In this document: positions 1 to 6,863 of the stretch, in pieces | Numbering within the stretch: the first letter of the stretch is position 1 | How the letters are laid out: each line of letters begins with the position of its first letter | Assembly: GCA_020059445.1 (NCBI GenBank) | Contig: JAGVCB010000197.1 | Location: 1 to 8,988 of the forward strand | DNA: 8,988 nt | Source of the DNA: Polynucleobacter sp. | GTDB lineage: Bacteria; Pseudomonadota; Gammaproteobacteria; Burkholderiales; Burkholderiaceae | Direction of reading: 5' to 3' | Translations under genes and position numbers: made by a program | The notes under the pieces: model-generated | Seen by the model: only the letters and a program-made list of their open reading frames with translations | What the model was told of the DNA's origin: nothing | Database searches by the model: none

Positions 1-110
1 CAGAGGGTGGTGGCGGTGGCGGTGAAATTATCGCGGTTGGCACCCCTGAAAAAGTTGCTAAAGTAGCAAAAAGCTACACTGGCAAATACCTGGCACCTTT
101 ATTGAAATAG
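1..110 (+). CDS. uvrA: UvrA, excinuclease ABC subunit A, C-terminal end (partial)
   Basis: Only the last 35 codons and the TAG stop (108-110) are present; the reading frame starts at base 3 and the gene continues off the left edge. The translation begins with Glu and six consecutive Gly, then [14 protein letters not shown] and ends [12 protein letters not shown]. This matches the very end of UvrA, where a glycine-rich 'PEGG..GGG' stretch of the second ABC ATPase domain is followed by a 'GTPE.V' motif and a short tail containing a conserved 'S.TG.YL' type sequence. UvrA is the damage-sensing ATPase of nucleotide excision repair and works in the cytoplasm with UvrB and UvrC. The six glycine codons use mixed GGT/GGC, so this is not a simple DNA repeat. 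Identification rests on a short but characteristic tail. A possible promoter for the next gene overlaps these last codons. Confidence 0.88.
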   Translation, partial: EGGGGGGEIIAVGTPEKVAKVAKSYTGKYLAPLLK

Positions 111-127
111 GTCTAAAGACATATACT
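102..127 (+). promoter_or_regulatory. Possible sigma-70 promoter just before kdsD
   Basis: TATACT at 122-127 matches the -10 consensus at five of six positions and ends only 6 nt before the kdsD ATG at 134, so a normal start site would fall on or next to the start codon (a leaderless message). A TTGAAA at 102-107 resembles a -35 box but is only 14 bp away, shorter than usual. A small inverted repeat GTCT-AA-AGAC lies between them at 111-120. There is no Shine-Dalgarno sequence in the 23-nt gap after uvrA. The call rests on pattern only. Confidence 0.38.
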
Positions 128-133
128 CTAGCC

Positions 134-1135
134 ATGACTCATCAAACTTCTGCACAAAACCAGCGAGCCATTGATTTGGCCAGAGAGACTTTGGCCATTG
201 AAGCTGAAGCAATTTTGACGCTCCAAAAAAACCTCACGCAAAAAAATGCCGAAAAGTTTGCCTATGCGATTGAATTGCTATTAGCTTGCAAAGGTCGTAT
301 TGTGGTCTCCGGAATTGGTAAATCTGGCCATATTGGTAGAAAAATTGCAGCGACTTTTGCGTCGACTGGCTCACCTGCCTTTTTTGTTCATCCAGCTGAA
401 GCAAGTCATGGTGACTTGGGCATGGTCACTCAACATGATGTCTTTGTAGCATTCTCAAATTCTGGTGAAACCAGTGAACTGACTGCAATCGTTCCCATCA
501 TCAAAAGAACTGGCGCAAAGCTCATTGCACTCACAGGCAATCCAGAATCATCGTTAGCATCATTAGCAGATTCGCACATCAATGTGTCCGTTGAAAAAGA
601 AGCCTGCCCTCTCAATTTGGCACCCACTGCCAGCACCACAGCCTCTTTAGCGATGGGCGATGCTTTAGCAGTTGCACTGCTCGATGCAAGAGGATTTAAA
701 CCTGAAGATTTTGCCCGCTCACACCCTGGCGGCAATTTAGGAAGAAAGTTGCTTACTCACGTGCGCGATGTCATGAGGGGTGGTTCAGAGGCTCCTCGAA
801 TAAATATCAAGGCAAGCATCACAGACGCTTTGTTAGAAATCACTTCCAAGCGCATGGGCATGACCGTGGTAGTGGATGATTCGGAAAAAGTTGTTGGCAT
901 TTTCACAGACGGTGATTTGCGGCGCTTGATCGAAAAGAATATTCAGTTTCAAGGCACCTCTTTAAAAGATGCCATGACCCCAAATCCAAGAACCATCTCT
1001 CCGGATCTTTTGGCGGCTGAAGCGGTTGAAATGATGGAACGTCATCGCATCAATCAACTCGTGGTTGTAGATGCCAATGGAGTTCTTATGGGAGCTCTCA
1101 ACCTTCACGATCTTTTTGCAGCACAGGTTATTTAA
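134..1135 (+). CDS. kdsD: KdsD, D-arabinose 5-phosphate isomerase (KpsF/GutQ family)
   Basis: KdsD converts D-ribulose 5-phosphate to D-arabinose 5-phosphate in the cytoplasm, the first committed step towards Kdo, the sugar linking lipid A to core LPS. The 333-aa length fits the family (E. coli KdsD is 328 aa). An N-terminal SIS sugar-isomerase domain (about residues 40-180) contains GIGKSGHIGRK and HPAEASHGDLGM. Two CBS domains follow (about 210-265 and 275-333). Residues K63, E115, E156 and H197 sit at a constant +4 offset from the catalytic residues I recall for the E. coli enzyme (K59, E111, E152, H193), so the active site looks intact. The ATG at 134 lies 23 nt after uvrA and gives the expected length; no Shine-Dalgarno is visible. 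kdsC starts 1 nt after its stop, which supports co-transcription for Kdo synthesis. The CBS pair usually implies ligand control, but the ligand cannot be read from the sequence. Confidence 0.95.
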   Translation: MTHQTSAQNQRAIDLARETLAIEAEAILTLQKNLTQKNAEKFAYAIELLLACKGRIVVSGIGKSGHIGRKIAATFASTGSPAFFVHPAEASHGDLGMVTQHDVFVAFSNSGETSELTAIVPIIKRTGAKLIALTGNPESSLASLADSHINVSVEKEACPLNLAPTASTTASLAMGDALAVALLDARGFKPEDFARSHPGGNLGRKLLTHVRDVMRGGSEAPRINIKASITDALLEITSKRMGMTVVVDDSEKVVGIFTDGDLRRLIEKNIQFQGTSLKDAMTPNPRTISPDLLAAEAVEMMERHRINQLVVVDANGVLMGALNLHDLFAAQVI

Positions 1136-1136
1136 T

Positions 1137-1706
1137 ATGTCGAATGCCTTCAGCCCAATGGTCACCAATCCACACACAGAGCACCCTCAAGCAATTGACC
1201 GTGCTGCCAAGGTCAAACTTTTGGTTTTAGATGTTGATGGCGTTTTAACTGATGGTAGTTTATTGATCGGTCAAGATGGTAAAGAAGCACTCAAAATTTT
1301 TGACAGCCTGGACGGCCATGGCATCAAGCTACTTCAGTCAACAGGTGTGATTGTTGCAATTATCACGGGACGCAATTCTTTGATGGTTGAAGGTCGCGCA
1401 AAAGAATTAGGCATCAAACATGTACAAATGGGTGTCTCTGAAAAATTCAAAGCTCTAGAGATATTATTAGAACAAACCAAGCTAACTCTCTCAGATTGCG
1501 CAGCAATGGGTGACGATTGGCCAGACCTATCAGTACTTCCAAAAGTTCATTTTGCAGCGTGTCCCGCTCAAGCGCATGAAGAAGTGAAAAAACGCGTGCA
1601 CTTTATTACCAAGCGCTCGGGTGGGGCCGGAGCAGTTCGTGAAGTTTGTGACTTGATCTTAGTGGCTCAAGATAACTATCAGCGTTTACTCCAAGAGTCT
1701 TTATAA
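1137..1706 (+). CDS. kdsC: KdsC, 3-deoxy-D-manno-octulosonate 8-phosphate phosphatase
   Basis: KdsC hydrolyses Kdo 8-phosphate to free Kdo and phosphate, the step before CMP activation. The protein is a small HAD-superfamily phosphatase of the cap-less, tetramer-forming type. Motif I is DVDGVLTDG (D32 nucleophile, D34 acid/base). Motif II is T77-G-R in ITGRNS. The motif III lysine is K103 in VSEKFKAL. Motif IV is G125-D-D-W-P-D130, which binds magnesium. The start is set at ATG 1137, 1 nt after the kdsD stop, giving 189 aa (E. coli KdsC is 188 aa). The frame is open upstream to an ATG at 1071, but that would add 22 residues translated from inside kdsD and is not family-like. A further in-frame ATG at 1158 is a possible shorter start. 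No clear ribosome binding site is seen, so translation probably depends on coupling to kdsD. lptC follows after 2 nt. Confidence 0.95.
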   Translation: MSNAFSPMVTNPHTEHPQAIDRAAKVKLLVLDVDGVLTDGSLLIGQDGKEALKIFDSLDGHGIKLLQSTGVIVAIITGRNSLMVEGRAKELGIKHVQMGVSEKFKALEILLEQTKLTLSDCAAMGDDWPDLSVLPKVHFAACPAQAHEEVKKRVHFITKRSGGAGAVREVCDLILVAQDNYQRLLQESL

Positions 1707-1708
1707 GC

Positions 1709-2320
1709 ATGGGAATCATGGCCCAAGTTTTAAAATTCTTGCCAATGCTATTGATGGCATTCTTGACCCTGGGCACTTACTGGATGGTTCAAATGAACGA
1801 ACCAAACTTAGAAACTGAAAAACAAAAACGTCATGTTCCTGACTACATCATGGATGGTATTGTTGTTACCACTTTAGGCCCTGAAGGCAATACAAAATTT
1901 CGTGTGCTTGGTCAAAAGCTGACTCATTATGAAGATGACGCCAGTTCAGAAATAGATTGGCCCATTGCCAGAAGATTTCATGAAACCAAGCCTGCCATCA
2001 CCGTTAGGTCCGATAAGGGCTTTTTAGATGGCGACATGACGATATTAGACTTAGTTGGCAATGCCAGTCTTACTCGCCCAGCTCAAGCAGCCACAGCAAC
2101 ACAAGCAGGCAGTTCACGATTATTCATGAGCTCAAGCAAATTCACAGTTCTTATGAATGACGACATTGTTAAAACAAATCGTCCCGTTAATTTAGAGCAA
2201 GGTCAATCAATCATGACTTCGCAAAAAGGTGCCATTTTTGATAATGTTAATCAAAAATTAACCATGATTGGTCAGGTCAAGGGTCGTATTGAATCAGAAC
2301 CTAAAGGCAATGCACCGTGA
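1709..2320 (+). CDS. lptC: LptC, LPS export periplasmic bridge protein
   Basis: LptC is a bitopic inner-membrane protein whose periplasmic beta-jellyroll domain takes LPS from the LptB2FG transporter and passes it to LptA. The 203-aa protein starts with a short cytoplasmic stretch and one hydrophobic segment (about residues 8-30, rich in Leu, Met and Phe). A periplasmic domain with the OstA-like pattern 'R.DKGFLDGD...LDLVGNASL' (about 110-140) follows, and the end is polar. Sequence conservation in LptC is low, so the assignment rests on the membrane anchor, this pattern, the length (typical about 190) and the position between kdsC and lptA. ATG 1709 is used; a second in-frame ATG at 1718 is equally possible because neither has a well-placed Shine-Dalgarno. 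The stop overlaps the GTG start of lptA in a GTGA tetranucleotide. Confidence 0.9.
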   Translation: MGIMAQVLKFLPMLLMAFLTLGTYWMVQMNEPNLETEKQKRHVPDYIMDGIVVTTLGPEGNTKFRVLGQKLTHYEDDASSEIDWPIARRFHETKPAITVRSDKGFLDGDMTILDLVGNASLTRPAQAATATQAGSSRLFMSSSKFTVLMNDDIVKTNRPVNLEQGQSIMTSQKGAIFDNVNQKLTMIGQVKGRIESEPKGNAP

Positions 2321-2865
2321 GGTTTCGCTTATTCACTTATTCCTTTTGCTTGAGCATCGGCATTGCACTTGGTCTGTTCGCCATACCTGTACACGCGGAA
2401 AAAGCCGATAAAGACAAGCCCATTGCCTTGAGCTCTGATAAAGCTCAATTTGATGATGTCAAACAGATTTACTATCTTGAGAGTAATGTTCTTTTAATCA
2501 AAGGTTCATTGATCATCAAAGGTGAAAAAGCTGAAGTCAAAATTGATCCTGAGGGCTATCAATTTGTCACGATTTTTGCAAAACCAGGAGAGCTGGCCAG
2601 TCTTCGACAAAAACGAGATACTGGGTTCAACGATTTCATTGAAGGCTTTGCCGAATTGATTGAATATGATGGCAAAACAGATATTTCCATCCTTCACAAG
2701 CAAGCCAGAATGAACCAAATTTCTGGCACAAGGGTCACTGACCAATTAAATGGCGACAAAATTCACTATGATGGAAATAATGAAAAATATAATGTTGTTT
2801 CTAAAGCATCTGTGAAATCAACCTTATCACCGAGAAGAAAAGAATTAACAGGACCCTCAAAATAA
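2317..2865 (+). CDS. lptA: LptA, periplasmic LPS transport protein (OstA-like)
   Basis: LptA polymerises into the periplasmic bridge that carries LPS from LptC to LptD. The 182-aa product has a Sec signal peptide: a basic start (MRFR), a hydrophobic core to about residue 24, and a likely signal-peptidase cut after PVHA (A27). The mature part has the LptA/OstA N-domain pattern: '[33 protein letters not shown]' in residues 36-68, followed by repeated beta strands and a polar tail. The start is GTG at 2317, within a GTGA overlap with the lptC stop. A moderately placed AAAGG (2303-2307) ends 9 nt upstream. The stop forms TAATG with the lptB start at 2863-2867. Length and position match family and operon norms. 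LptD, LptE, LptF and LptG are not in this window. Confidence 0.94.
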   Translation: MRFRLFTYSFCLSIGIALGLFAIPVHAEKADKDKPIALSSDKAQFDDVKQIYYLESNVLLIKGSLIIKGEKAEVKIDPEGYQFVTIFAKPGELASLRQKRDTGFNDFIEGFAELIEYDGKTDISILHKQARMNQISGTRVTDQLNGDKIHYDGNNEKYNVVSKASVKSTLSPRRKELTGPSK

Positions 2866-3614
2866 TGAGCACTCTCCAATCCACCCTCACTGCTGTTGGT
2901 CTTCAAAAAAAATATGGTTCCAGAACTGTTGTTACCGAAGTGGGCGTTGAAGTAAAAAGTGGTGAAGTGGTAGGCCTATTAGGGCCCAATGGTGCAGGTA
3001 AAACGACATCCTTTTACATGATTGTTGGTTTGGTTCCATTGGATGGCGGCGAAATCACTCTTAACGGCCAAGTCATCACCCATTTCCCGATTCATCAACG
3101 TGCCAAGCTTGGCCTATCGTATTTACCCCAAGAGGCCTCTGTATTCAGAAAGCTGACTGTTGAAGAGAATATTCAAGCCGTTCTAGAGCTTCAAGAAGAA
3201 AATGGTAAGCCGCTGGCTAAAAAAGAAATTCAAAGTAGATTAGATTCACTCTTACAAGAATTACAGATTTCACATTTGCGCAGTAATCCAGCGATGTCTT
3301 TGTCAGGCGGTGAACGCCGCAGAGTTGAAATTGCAAGGGCCCTAGCATCACAGCCAAAATTCATTCTGCTTGATGAACCGTTTGCCGGCGTGGATCCAAT
3401 TGCGGTTGGTGAAATTCAAAGAATCGTGCGATTTTTAAAAGACCGTCAAATTGGCATATTGATCACCGACCACAATGTTCGAGAAACTTTGGGTATTTGT
3501 GATCATGCTTACATCATCAGTGAGGGCAAAGTGTTGGCTGCAGGCAAACCATCTGACATCATTGATAACGAAGCCGTTAGAAAAGTGTATCTGGGCGAAA
3601 ACTTCCGGATGTAA
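2865..3614 (+). CDS. lptB: LptB, ATPase of the LPS ABC transporter
   Basis: LptB is the cytoplasmic ATPase that, as a dimer with LptF and LptG, pulls LPS out of the inner membrane and drives the Lpt bridge. All ABC motifs are intact in the 249-aa protein: Walker A GPNGAGKT (40-47), Q-loop Q89 in [12 protein letters not shown], signature [15 protein letters not shown] starting at 146, Walker [14 protein letters not shown] (about 166-178, catalytic E171) and the switch histidine H203 in TDHNVRE. The [13 protein letters not shown] stretch after the Q-loop is characteristic of LptB rather than of the related branched-chain amino-acid transporter ATPases. The ATG overlaps the lptA stop by 1 nt (TAATG); an ACAGGA at 2848-2853 lies about 11 nt upstream. 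rpoN follows after 55 nt, the same neighbour as in E. coli (lptB-rpoN-hpf-ptsN). Confidence 0.97.
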   Translation: MSTLQSTLTAVGLQKKYGSRTVVTEVGVEVKSGEVVGLLGPNGAGKTTSFYMIVGLVPLDGGEITLNGQVITHFPIHQRAKLGLSYLPQEASVFRKLTVEENIQAVLELQEENGKPLAKKEIQSRLDSLLQELQISHLRSNPAMSLSGGERRRVEIARALASQPKFILLDEPFAGVDPIAVGEIQRIVRFLKDRQIGILITDHNVRETLGICDHAYIISEGKVLAAGKPSDIIDNEAVRKVYLGENFRM

Positions 3615-3648
3615 TTTTTAAAGCAAAAAACGTACCAATACAGCAATG

Positions 3649-3666
3649 ACGGTCTAAAATGACCGT
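3649..3666. promoter_or_regulatory. Probable rpoN promoter -10 inside a perfect inverted repeat
   Basis: In the 55-nt lptB-rpoN gap, TAAAAT (3655-3660) matches the -10 consensus at five of six positions. It forms exactly the 6-nt centre of a perfect inverted repeat, ACGGTC (3649-3654) and GACCGT (3661-3666). The rpoN ATG is at 3670, so initiation 6-7 nt after the -10 would give a leader of only about 3 nt. No good -35 is visible 16-18 bp upstream. The dyad could be a regulator site over the promoter, or a hairpin in read-through mRNA from lptB that abuts the start codon. Confidence 0.4.
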
Positions 3667-3669
3667 AAC

Positions 3670-5046
3670 ATGAAAGCATCTCTTCAGCTCAGATTCTCAC
3701 AAAATCTGGCATTAACGCCTCAACTGCAACAATCAATCAAGCTTTTGCAGCTTTCAGCGATGGAGCTTGAACAAGAGCTGATTCAAGCTGCTGAGCAGAA
3801 TCCATTGATTAACTACGAATCTGAAACCAGCCTTTCGGATAAAGAACCCTTAGAGCATTTTTCACATCGCAGTCTCGGGGGCTCAAGGAGCAATCAATTC
3901 AGCGATGAAGATGATGATCGCTTGGCAAGAATTAGCTTGCCAGAATCTCTCCTCGATTCATTGATTGCTCAAATCAAACTTTTACGCATCAGCCCAGAGG
4001 AGAAAGCCTTGATGGGTTTTGTCGCTGGAAATCTCAATGAGCATGGCTACCTCGATGTTGACTTGAAAGAATTAGCGGAGGAGCTCGACCCGCACATCGA
4101 CCCTGAGGACGGCAGCGCCCTTGAGCAAGTCAAAAGAGCATTGGTCAGATTACAACAATTGGAGCCAGCAGGTGTAGGCGCCAGAGACTTAACAGAATGC
4201 CTACGTCTACAGCTAGAAAATTTTCCCACCGATAATAAATTAACCATGGCCTGGAAAATTGCTCACAAGATTTGCAGTGACTATCTTGATATTTTGGCCA
4301 ACAAAGATTGGGCCAGAATTAAAAAGCTCTTAAAAGTGGATGATGAAGACCTTCAAGACAGCATTCAATTAATCAAAGCCTTAAAACACAATCCCACATC
4401 TGAGTTTGACACTCATGTTGATTCAACCTTGATTCCAGATGTCATCTTGAAAAACCACAGGGGACAGTGGACAGTTACCCCAAACCCTGCTGCAACCCCA
4501 AAAATAAGCCTTCACGAAGAATACGCAAAAGTGATCAAAGATAATCGAGGCAAAGAAGGCATGGATGCTTTGCAGCAAAAATTACAAGAAGCTAGATGGC
4601 TGGTTAAAAATGTGCTACAAAGAAGTGACACCATCTTAAAAGTTGCAAAAGCAATCGTGGATAGACAGCAAAACTTCTTCAATCATGGGCCGATCGCTAT
4701 GCGACCATTGGTTTTGAGGGAAATTGCAGACACGATTGGCATGCATGAATCCACTGTCTCTCGCGTCACAACTCAAAAATACATGGCCACTCCTGCTGGC
4801 TGTTTTGAGTTCAAGTACTTTTTTGGCAGCCAAATATCGACCGATACCGGCGGCTCCGTATCTTCAACAGCCATCAGAACACTGATCAAACAAGCTGTTG
4901 CCGAAGAAAACAAAGAAAAACCCCTCTCAGACACTCAAATCGTTGATCTACTGGCTTCAAAGGGATTTGTGGTGGCTAGACGAACAATTGCTAAATACAG
5001 GGAATCTCTGCGCATCCCTGCCGTTCATTTGCGCAGAAAAAAATAG
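3670..5046 (+). CDS. rpoN: RpoN, RNA polymerase sigma-54 factor
   Basis: Sigma-54 directs RNA polymerase to -24/-12 promoters and needs AAA+ enhancer-binding activators, classically for nitrogen and related functions. The 458-aa protein (E. coli 477 aa) has all the expected parts. Region I is glutamine- and leucine-rich (LRFSQNLALTPQLQQSIKLL, from residue 7). A short acidic region II includes EDDDR. The core-binding domain contains ISLPESLLDSLIAQI and LEPAGVGARDLTECL. A helix-turn-helix spans about 349-371 (with HESTVSR at 359-365), followed by the FEFKYFFGS segment. The RpoN box, ARRTIAKYRE, is at 436-445. No key element is missing. The ATG at 3670 aligns region I at the N-terminus as in the family. 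A probable promoter lies directly upstream, and hpf follows after 10 nt. Confidence 0.97.
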   Translation: MKASLQLRFSQNLALTPQLQQSIKLLQLSAMELEQELIQAAEQNPLINYESETSLSDKEPLEHFSHRSLGGSRSNQFSDEDDDRLARISLPESLLDSLIAQIKLLRISPEEKALMGFVAGNLNEHGYLDVDLKELAEELDPHIDPEDGSALEQVKRALVRLQQLEPAGVGARDLTECLRLQLENFPTDNKLTMAWKIAHKICSDYLDILANKDWARIKKLLKVDDEDLQDSIQLIKALKHNPTSEFDTHVDSTLIPDVILKNHRGQWTVTPNPAATPKISLHEEYAKVIKDNRGKEGMDALQQKLQEARWLVKNVLQRSDTILKVAKAIVDRQQNFFNHGPIAMRPLVLREIADTIGMHESTVSRVTTQKYMATPAGCFEFKYFFGSQISTDTGGSVSSTAIRTLIKQAVAEENKEKPLSDTQIVDLLASKGFVVARRTIAKYRESLRIPAVHLRRKK

Positions 5047-5050
5047 GGAG
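5045..5050 (+). promoter_or_regulatory. Strong ribosome binding site for hpf
   Basis: AGGGAG, overlapping the rpoN TAG stop, sits 6 nt before the hpf ATG. It is the only near-ideal Shine-Dalgarno seen before a gene in this window and fixes the hpf start at 5057. Confidence 0.7.
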
Positions 5051-5056
5051 CAATAG

Positions 5057-5383
5057 ATGAATATCAAAATCTTGGGTCATCACGTCGAAATCACCCCTGC
5101 GATGCGCTCGCATTTAGAAGATAAATTAGAAAAAATCAGCGGCCATTTCGACCAAGTACAGAACATGACTGTCACTTTGTCTATTAACAATGAAAAAGAG
5201 AAGGATCTAAGAAATCATGCAGAAATAACGCTTCACCTGAAAGGCAAAGACCTCTTTGCCGAGGCCCACAATGGCGATATGTATCACGCGATGGATTTAG
5301 TCGTAGACAAACTCGACAGACAAGTGCTCAAGCACAAGGAAAAAGTTCAAGATCATCACCATCAAACCTTGAAAAACACTTGA
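5057..5383 (+). CDS. hpf: HPF, ribosome hibernation promoting factor (short form)
   Basis: HPF binds the decoding region of the 30S subunit and helps convert 70S ribosomes to inactive 100S dimers in stationary phase. The 108-aa protein covers the single RaiA/HPF alpha-beta domain (about residues 1-100): MNIKILGHHVEITPAMRSHLEDKLEKI at the start, then 'HAEITLHLKGKDLFAEAHNGDMYHAMDLVVDKLDRQVLKHKEK'. It lacks the C-terminal dimerisation domain of long HPF, so it is the short form (E. coli HPF 95 aa, RaiA 113 aa). A histidine-containing tail (DHHHQ) follows the domain; its role is unknown. Position between rpoN and ptsN is conserved in proteobacteria. A strong ribosome binding site precedes it, and 38 nt separate it from ptsN. 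Confidence 0.94.
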   Translation: MNIKILGHHVEITPAMRSHLEDKLEKISGHFDQVQNMTVTLSINNEKEKDLRNHAEITLHLKGKDLFAEAHNGDMYHAMDLVVDKLDRQVLKHKEKVQDHHHQTLKNT

Positions 5384-5410
5384 TTAAATAGGCCAAGGCA
5401 ATCTTATAAT
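5380..5410 (+). promoter_or_regulatory. Probable sigma-70 promoter for ptsN
   Basis: A perfect TATAAT lies at 5405-5410 in the hpf-ptsN gap. TTGATT at 5380-5385, overlapping the hpf stop codon, is a four-of-six -35 match with a long 19-bp spacer. The start site would fall near 5417, about 5 nt before the ptsN ATG at 5422, so the message would be almost leaderless. The -10 lies between the arms of a 10-bp inverted repeat. Confidence 0.5.
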
Positions 5411-5436
5411 GCACTGCACACATGAATGCCTTGGCC
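5391..5436. repeat. Perfect 10-bp inverted repeat spanning the ptsN promoter and start codon
   Basis: GGCCAAGGCA at 5391-5400 is the exact reverse complement of TGCCTTGGCC at 5427-5436. The 26-nt spacer holds the TATAAT box and the ptsN ATG; the right arm is formed by ptsN codons 2-5. Each arm also contains its own small dyad, GCC-WW-GGC. It could fold in mRNA that reads through from hpf, with the ATG at the edge of the loop, or act as a pair of protein-binding sites whose centres are 36 bp apart. Confidence 0.6.
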
Positions 5437-5874
5437 CAACTCATCACCCCCAACAATATCTCCTTAGATATTGAGGTTTCTTCTCGTGAAGAGTTATTTA
5501 TTTTCGTAGCACAACTCTTTGAAAAAAATCATGGCATTGCAGCAGATTTAGTCAAGAGTTGTTTGGAAGAGCGCGAAGCTCTTGGTTCAACTGCCTTAGG
5601 TAATGGCATTGCAATTCCTCATGGCAGAGTGAAGCTCCTTGAGCAAGCTCATATCGGTTTTGTACGATTAAAAGAAAGCATTCACTTTCATGCATCTGAT
5701 ACGCAGCCAGTTAAAGCATTGGTGATCATGCTGGTTCCTGAAGCTGCCACTCAAGCTCACTTGGATATCCTTGCAAAAGTTGCTCAAACAATCTCAGACA
5801 ACGACAATAAAAACATTCTCCTCACAGAGCCCAGTGCTGATAATATTTATCAATTACTGACCGCCTGGAATTAA
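5422..5874 (+). CDS. ptsN: PtsN, nitrogen PTS enzyme IIA (EIIA-Ntr)
   Basis: EIIA-Ntr is the terminal phospho-acceptor of the regulatory PTS-Ntr chain (PtsP or EI, then NPr/HPr, then PtsN). It transports no sugar but signals nitrogen, carbon and potassium status through protein contacts. The 150-aa protein is a complete fructose/mannitol-type EIIA domain. It contains the conserved '[17 protein letters not shown]' region, with H67 in IPHGR as the phosphorylated histidine (H73 in E. coli PtsN), and '[22 protein letters not shown]' downstream. The start at ATG 5422 fits the family N-terminus and has no Shine-Dalgarno. It is followed after 4 nt by hprK. Neither EI-Ntr nor NPr is encoded here, so the phosphate donors must be elsewhere. 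Expression may be controlled by the local promoter and dyad just upstream. Confidence 0.95.
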   Translation: MNALAQLITPNNISLDIEVSSREELFIFVAQLFEKNHGIAADLVKSCLEEREALGSTALGNGIAIPHGRVKLLEQAHIGFVRLKESIHFHASDTQPVKALVIMLVPEAATQAHLDILAKVAQTISDNDNKNILLTEPSADNIYQLLTAWN

Positions 5875-5878
5875 TCAA

Positions 5879-6862
5879 ATGACCCAGCCACTCAATTTAG
5901 CCAGTGTCACCGCACAAACGCTCTTTGATGACAATATTTCTGAGTTGAAGCTAAGCTGGATTGCAGGTCTTGAGGGCTCAGACAACAGCTTCAGCTCTGA
6001 GGCAGTGAAACTTGCCTCATCTTCATCAGATCTTGTTGGTCACTTGAATCTTATTCACCCGGACCGTATGCAGGTTTTTGGTGTTCCAGAAATCAACTAT
6101 TACGAAAAATTAGATCCCGATAATCGCAAGCGTGAGCTTGCAGGATTGATATCTTTAAAGCCGCCGTGTCTGATAGTTGCCGATGGCTGCGAGCCGCATG
6201 ATGACTTGGTGCTTTACTGCCAAAGATCATCAACGCCTTTGTTTAAGTCGACCACCTCAGCAGCAGAAGTCATTGATCGCTTGCGTTTGTACCTGACCAA
6301 AGTTGGCGCACCGCGCGTCACGATGCACGGTGTTTTCATGGACATCTTGGGTATGGGTGTTTTAATCACGGGCGACTCGGGCTTAGGTAAAAGTGAATTA
6401 GGTTTAGAGCTTATTTCAAGGGGTCATGGTTTGGTGGCTGATGATGCTGTTGACTTTGCCCGACTGGGTCCAGACTACATTGAGGGCCGATGCCCGCCAA
6501 TCTTACGAGATCTCTTAGAGGTGCGTGGCCTTGGTCTTTTGGACATTCGCACCATTTTTGGCGAAACAGCTGTTAGACGAAGAATGAAGTTACGACTCAT
6601 CGTTCAATTGGTTCGGAGAAATGATGGCGAGTTTGAAAGATTACCAATTGACGGTCAATCCATCGATGTTCTTGGCTTTCCTATTCGCAGCGTAAAAATT
6701 CAAGTGGCAGCTGGTCGAAACTTGGCGGTGCTGGTAGAGGCCGCTGTGCGCAACACCATTTTGCAGTTGCGTGGCATCGACACATTAAAAGAATTCATGG
6801 AGCGCCAACGTCAACTAATGGCATCAGAAGATGCCAACAAAAATCAAAGTCGCCTGATTTAG
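5879..6862 (+). CDS. hprK: HPr kinase/phosphorylase
   Basis: HprK phosphorylates and dephosphorylates HPr-type proteins on a serine. In proteobacteria that carry it, it is thought to tune a regulatory PTS rather than sugar uptake. The 327-aa protein has the usual two parts. The N-terminal domain (about 1-135) is variable. The C-terminal P-loop kinase domain has the active-site histidine H150 in [13 protein letters not shown], Walker A GDSGLGKS (165-172), '[17 protein letters not shown]', the family signature [11 protein letters not shown] from residue 213, and '[16 protein letters not shown]' near the end. All hallmark residues are present. The ATG lies 4 nt after ptsN with no Shine-Dalgarno, suggesting coupling. 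The stop is 1 nt before rapZ. Proximity to ptsN suggests that it acts on the NPr/HPr of the same pathway; that is an inference from context. Confidence 0.96.
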   Translation: MTQPLNLASVTAQTLFDDNISELKLSWIAGLEGSDNSFSSEAVKLASSSSDLVGHLNLIHPDRMQVFGVPEINYYEKLDPDNRKRELAGLISLKPPCLIVADGCEPHDDLVLYCQRSSTPLFKSTTSAAEVIDRLRLYLTKVGAPRVTMHGVFMDILGMGVLITGDSGLGKSELGLELISRGHGLVADDAVDFARLGPDYIEGRCPPILRDLLEVRGLGLLDIRTIFGETAVRRRMKLRLIVQLVRRNDGEFERLPIDGQSIDVLGFPIRSVKIQVAAGRNLAVLVEAAVRNTILQLRGIDTLKEFMERQRQLMASEDANKNQSRLI

Positions 6863-6863
6863 T

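Noticed and set aside
38..59. TGGCAC followed by TTGCT, resembling a sigma-54 promoter upstream of kdsD
   Set aside because: The two parts are 11 nt apart; a -24/-12 promoter needs about 5. The sequence is also inside uvrA codons. Other TGGCAC occurrences (in kdsD and lptA) lack a TTGC at the right distance.
110..117. GGTCTAAA before kdsD repeated before rpoN (3651-3658) as a shared regulatory box
   Set aside because: The 8-mer lies at different distances from the two start codons and is not present before ptsN; chance is a sufficient explanation.
430..735. Minus-strand open frame of 101 codons inside kdsD, and similar antisense frames in kdsD/kdsC, lptA, rpoN, rapZ and mutY
   Set aside because: They lie wholly or mostly within well-supported genes, show no recognisable domains and have no start signals; they are shadows of coding sequence.
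1071..1136. Upstream extension of kdsC to ATG 1071
   Set aside because: It would overlap kdsD by 65 nt and add 22 residues not typical of KdsC; ATG 1137 gives the family length.
3615..3648. T-rich start of the lptB-rpoN gap as an lptB terminator
   Set aside because: No stem precedes the TTTTT after the lptB stop, so no intrinsic terminator is supported.
4822..4834. TTTGGC-A-GCCAAA palindrome in rpoN
   Set aside because: It encodes the conserved FFGSQ segment of sigma-54, so protein constraint explains it.
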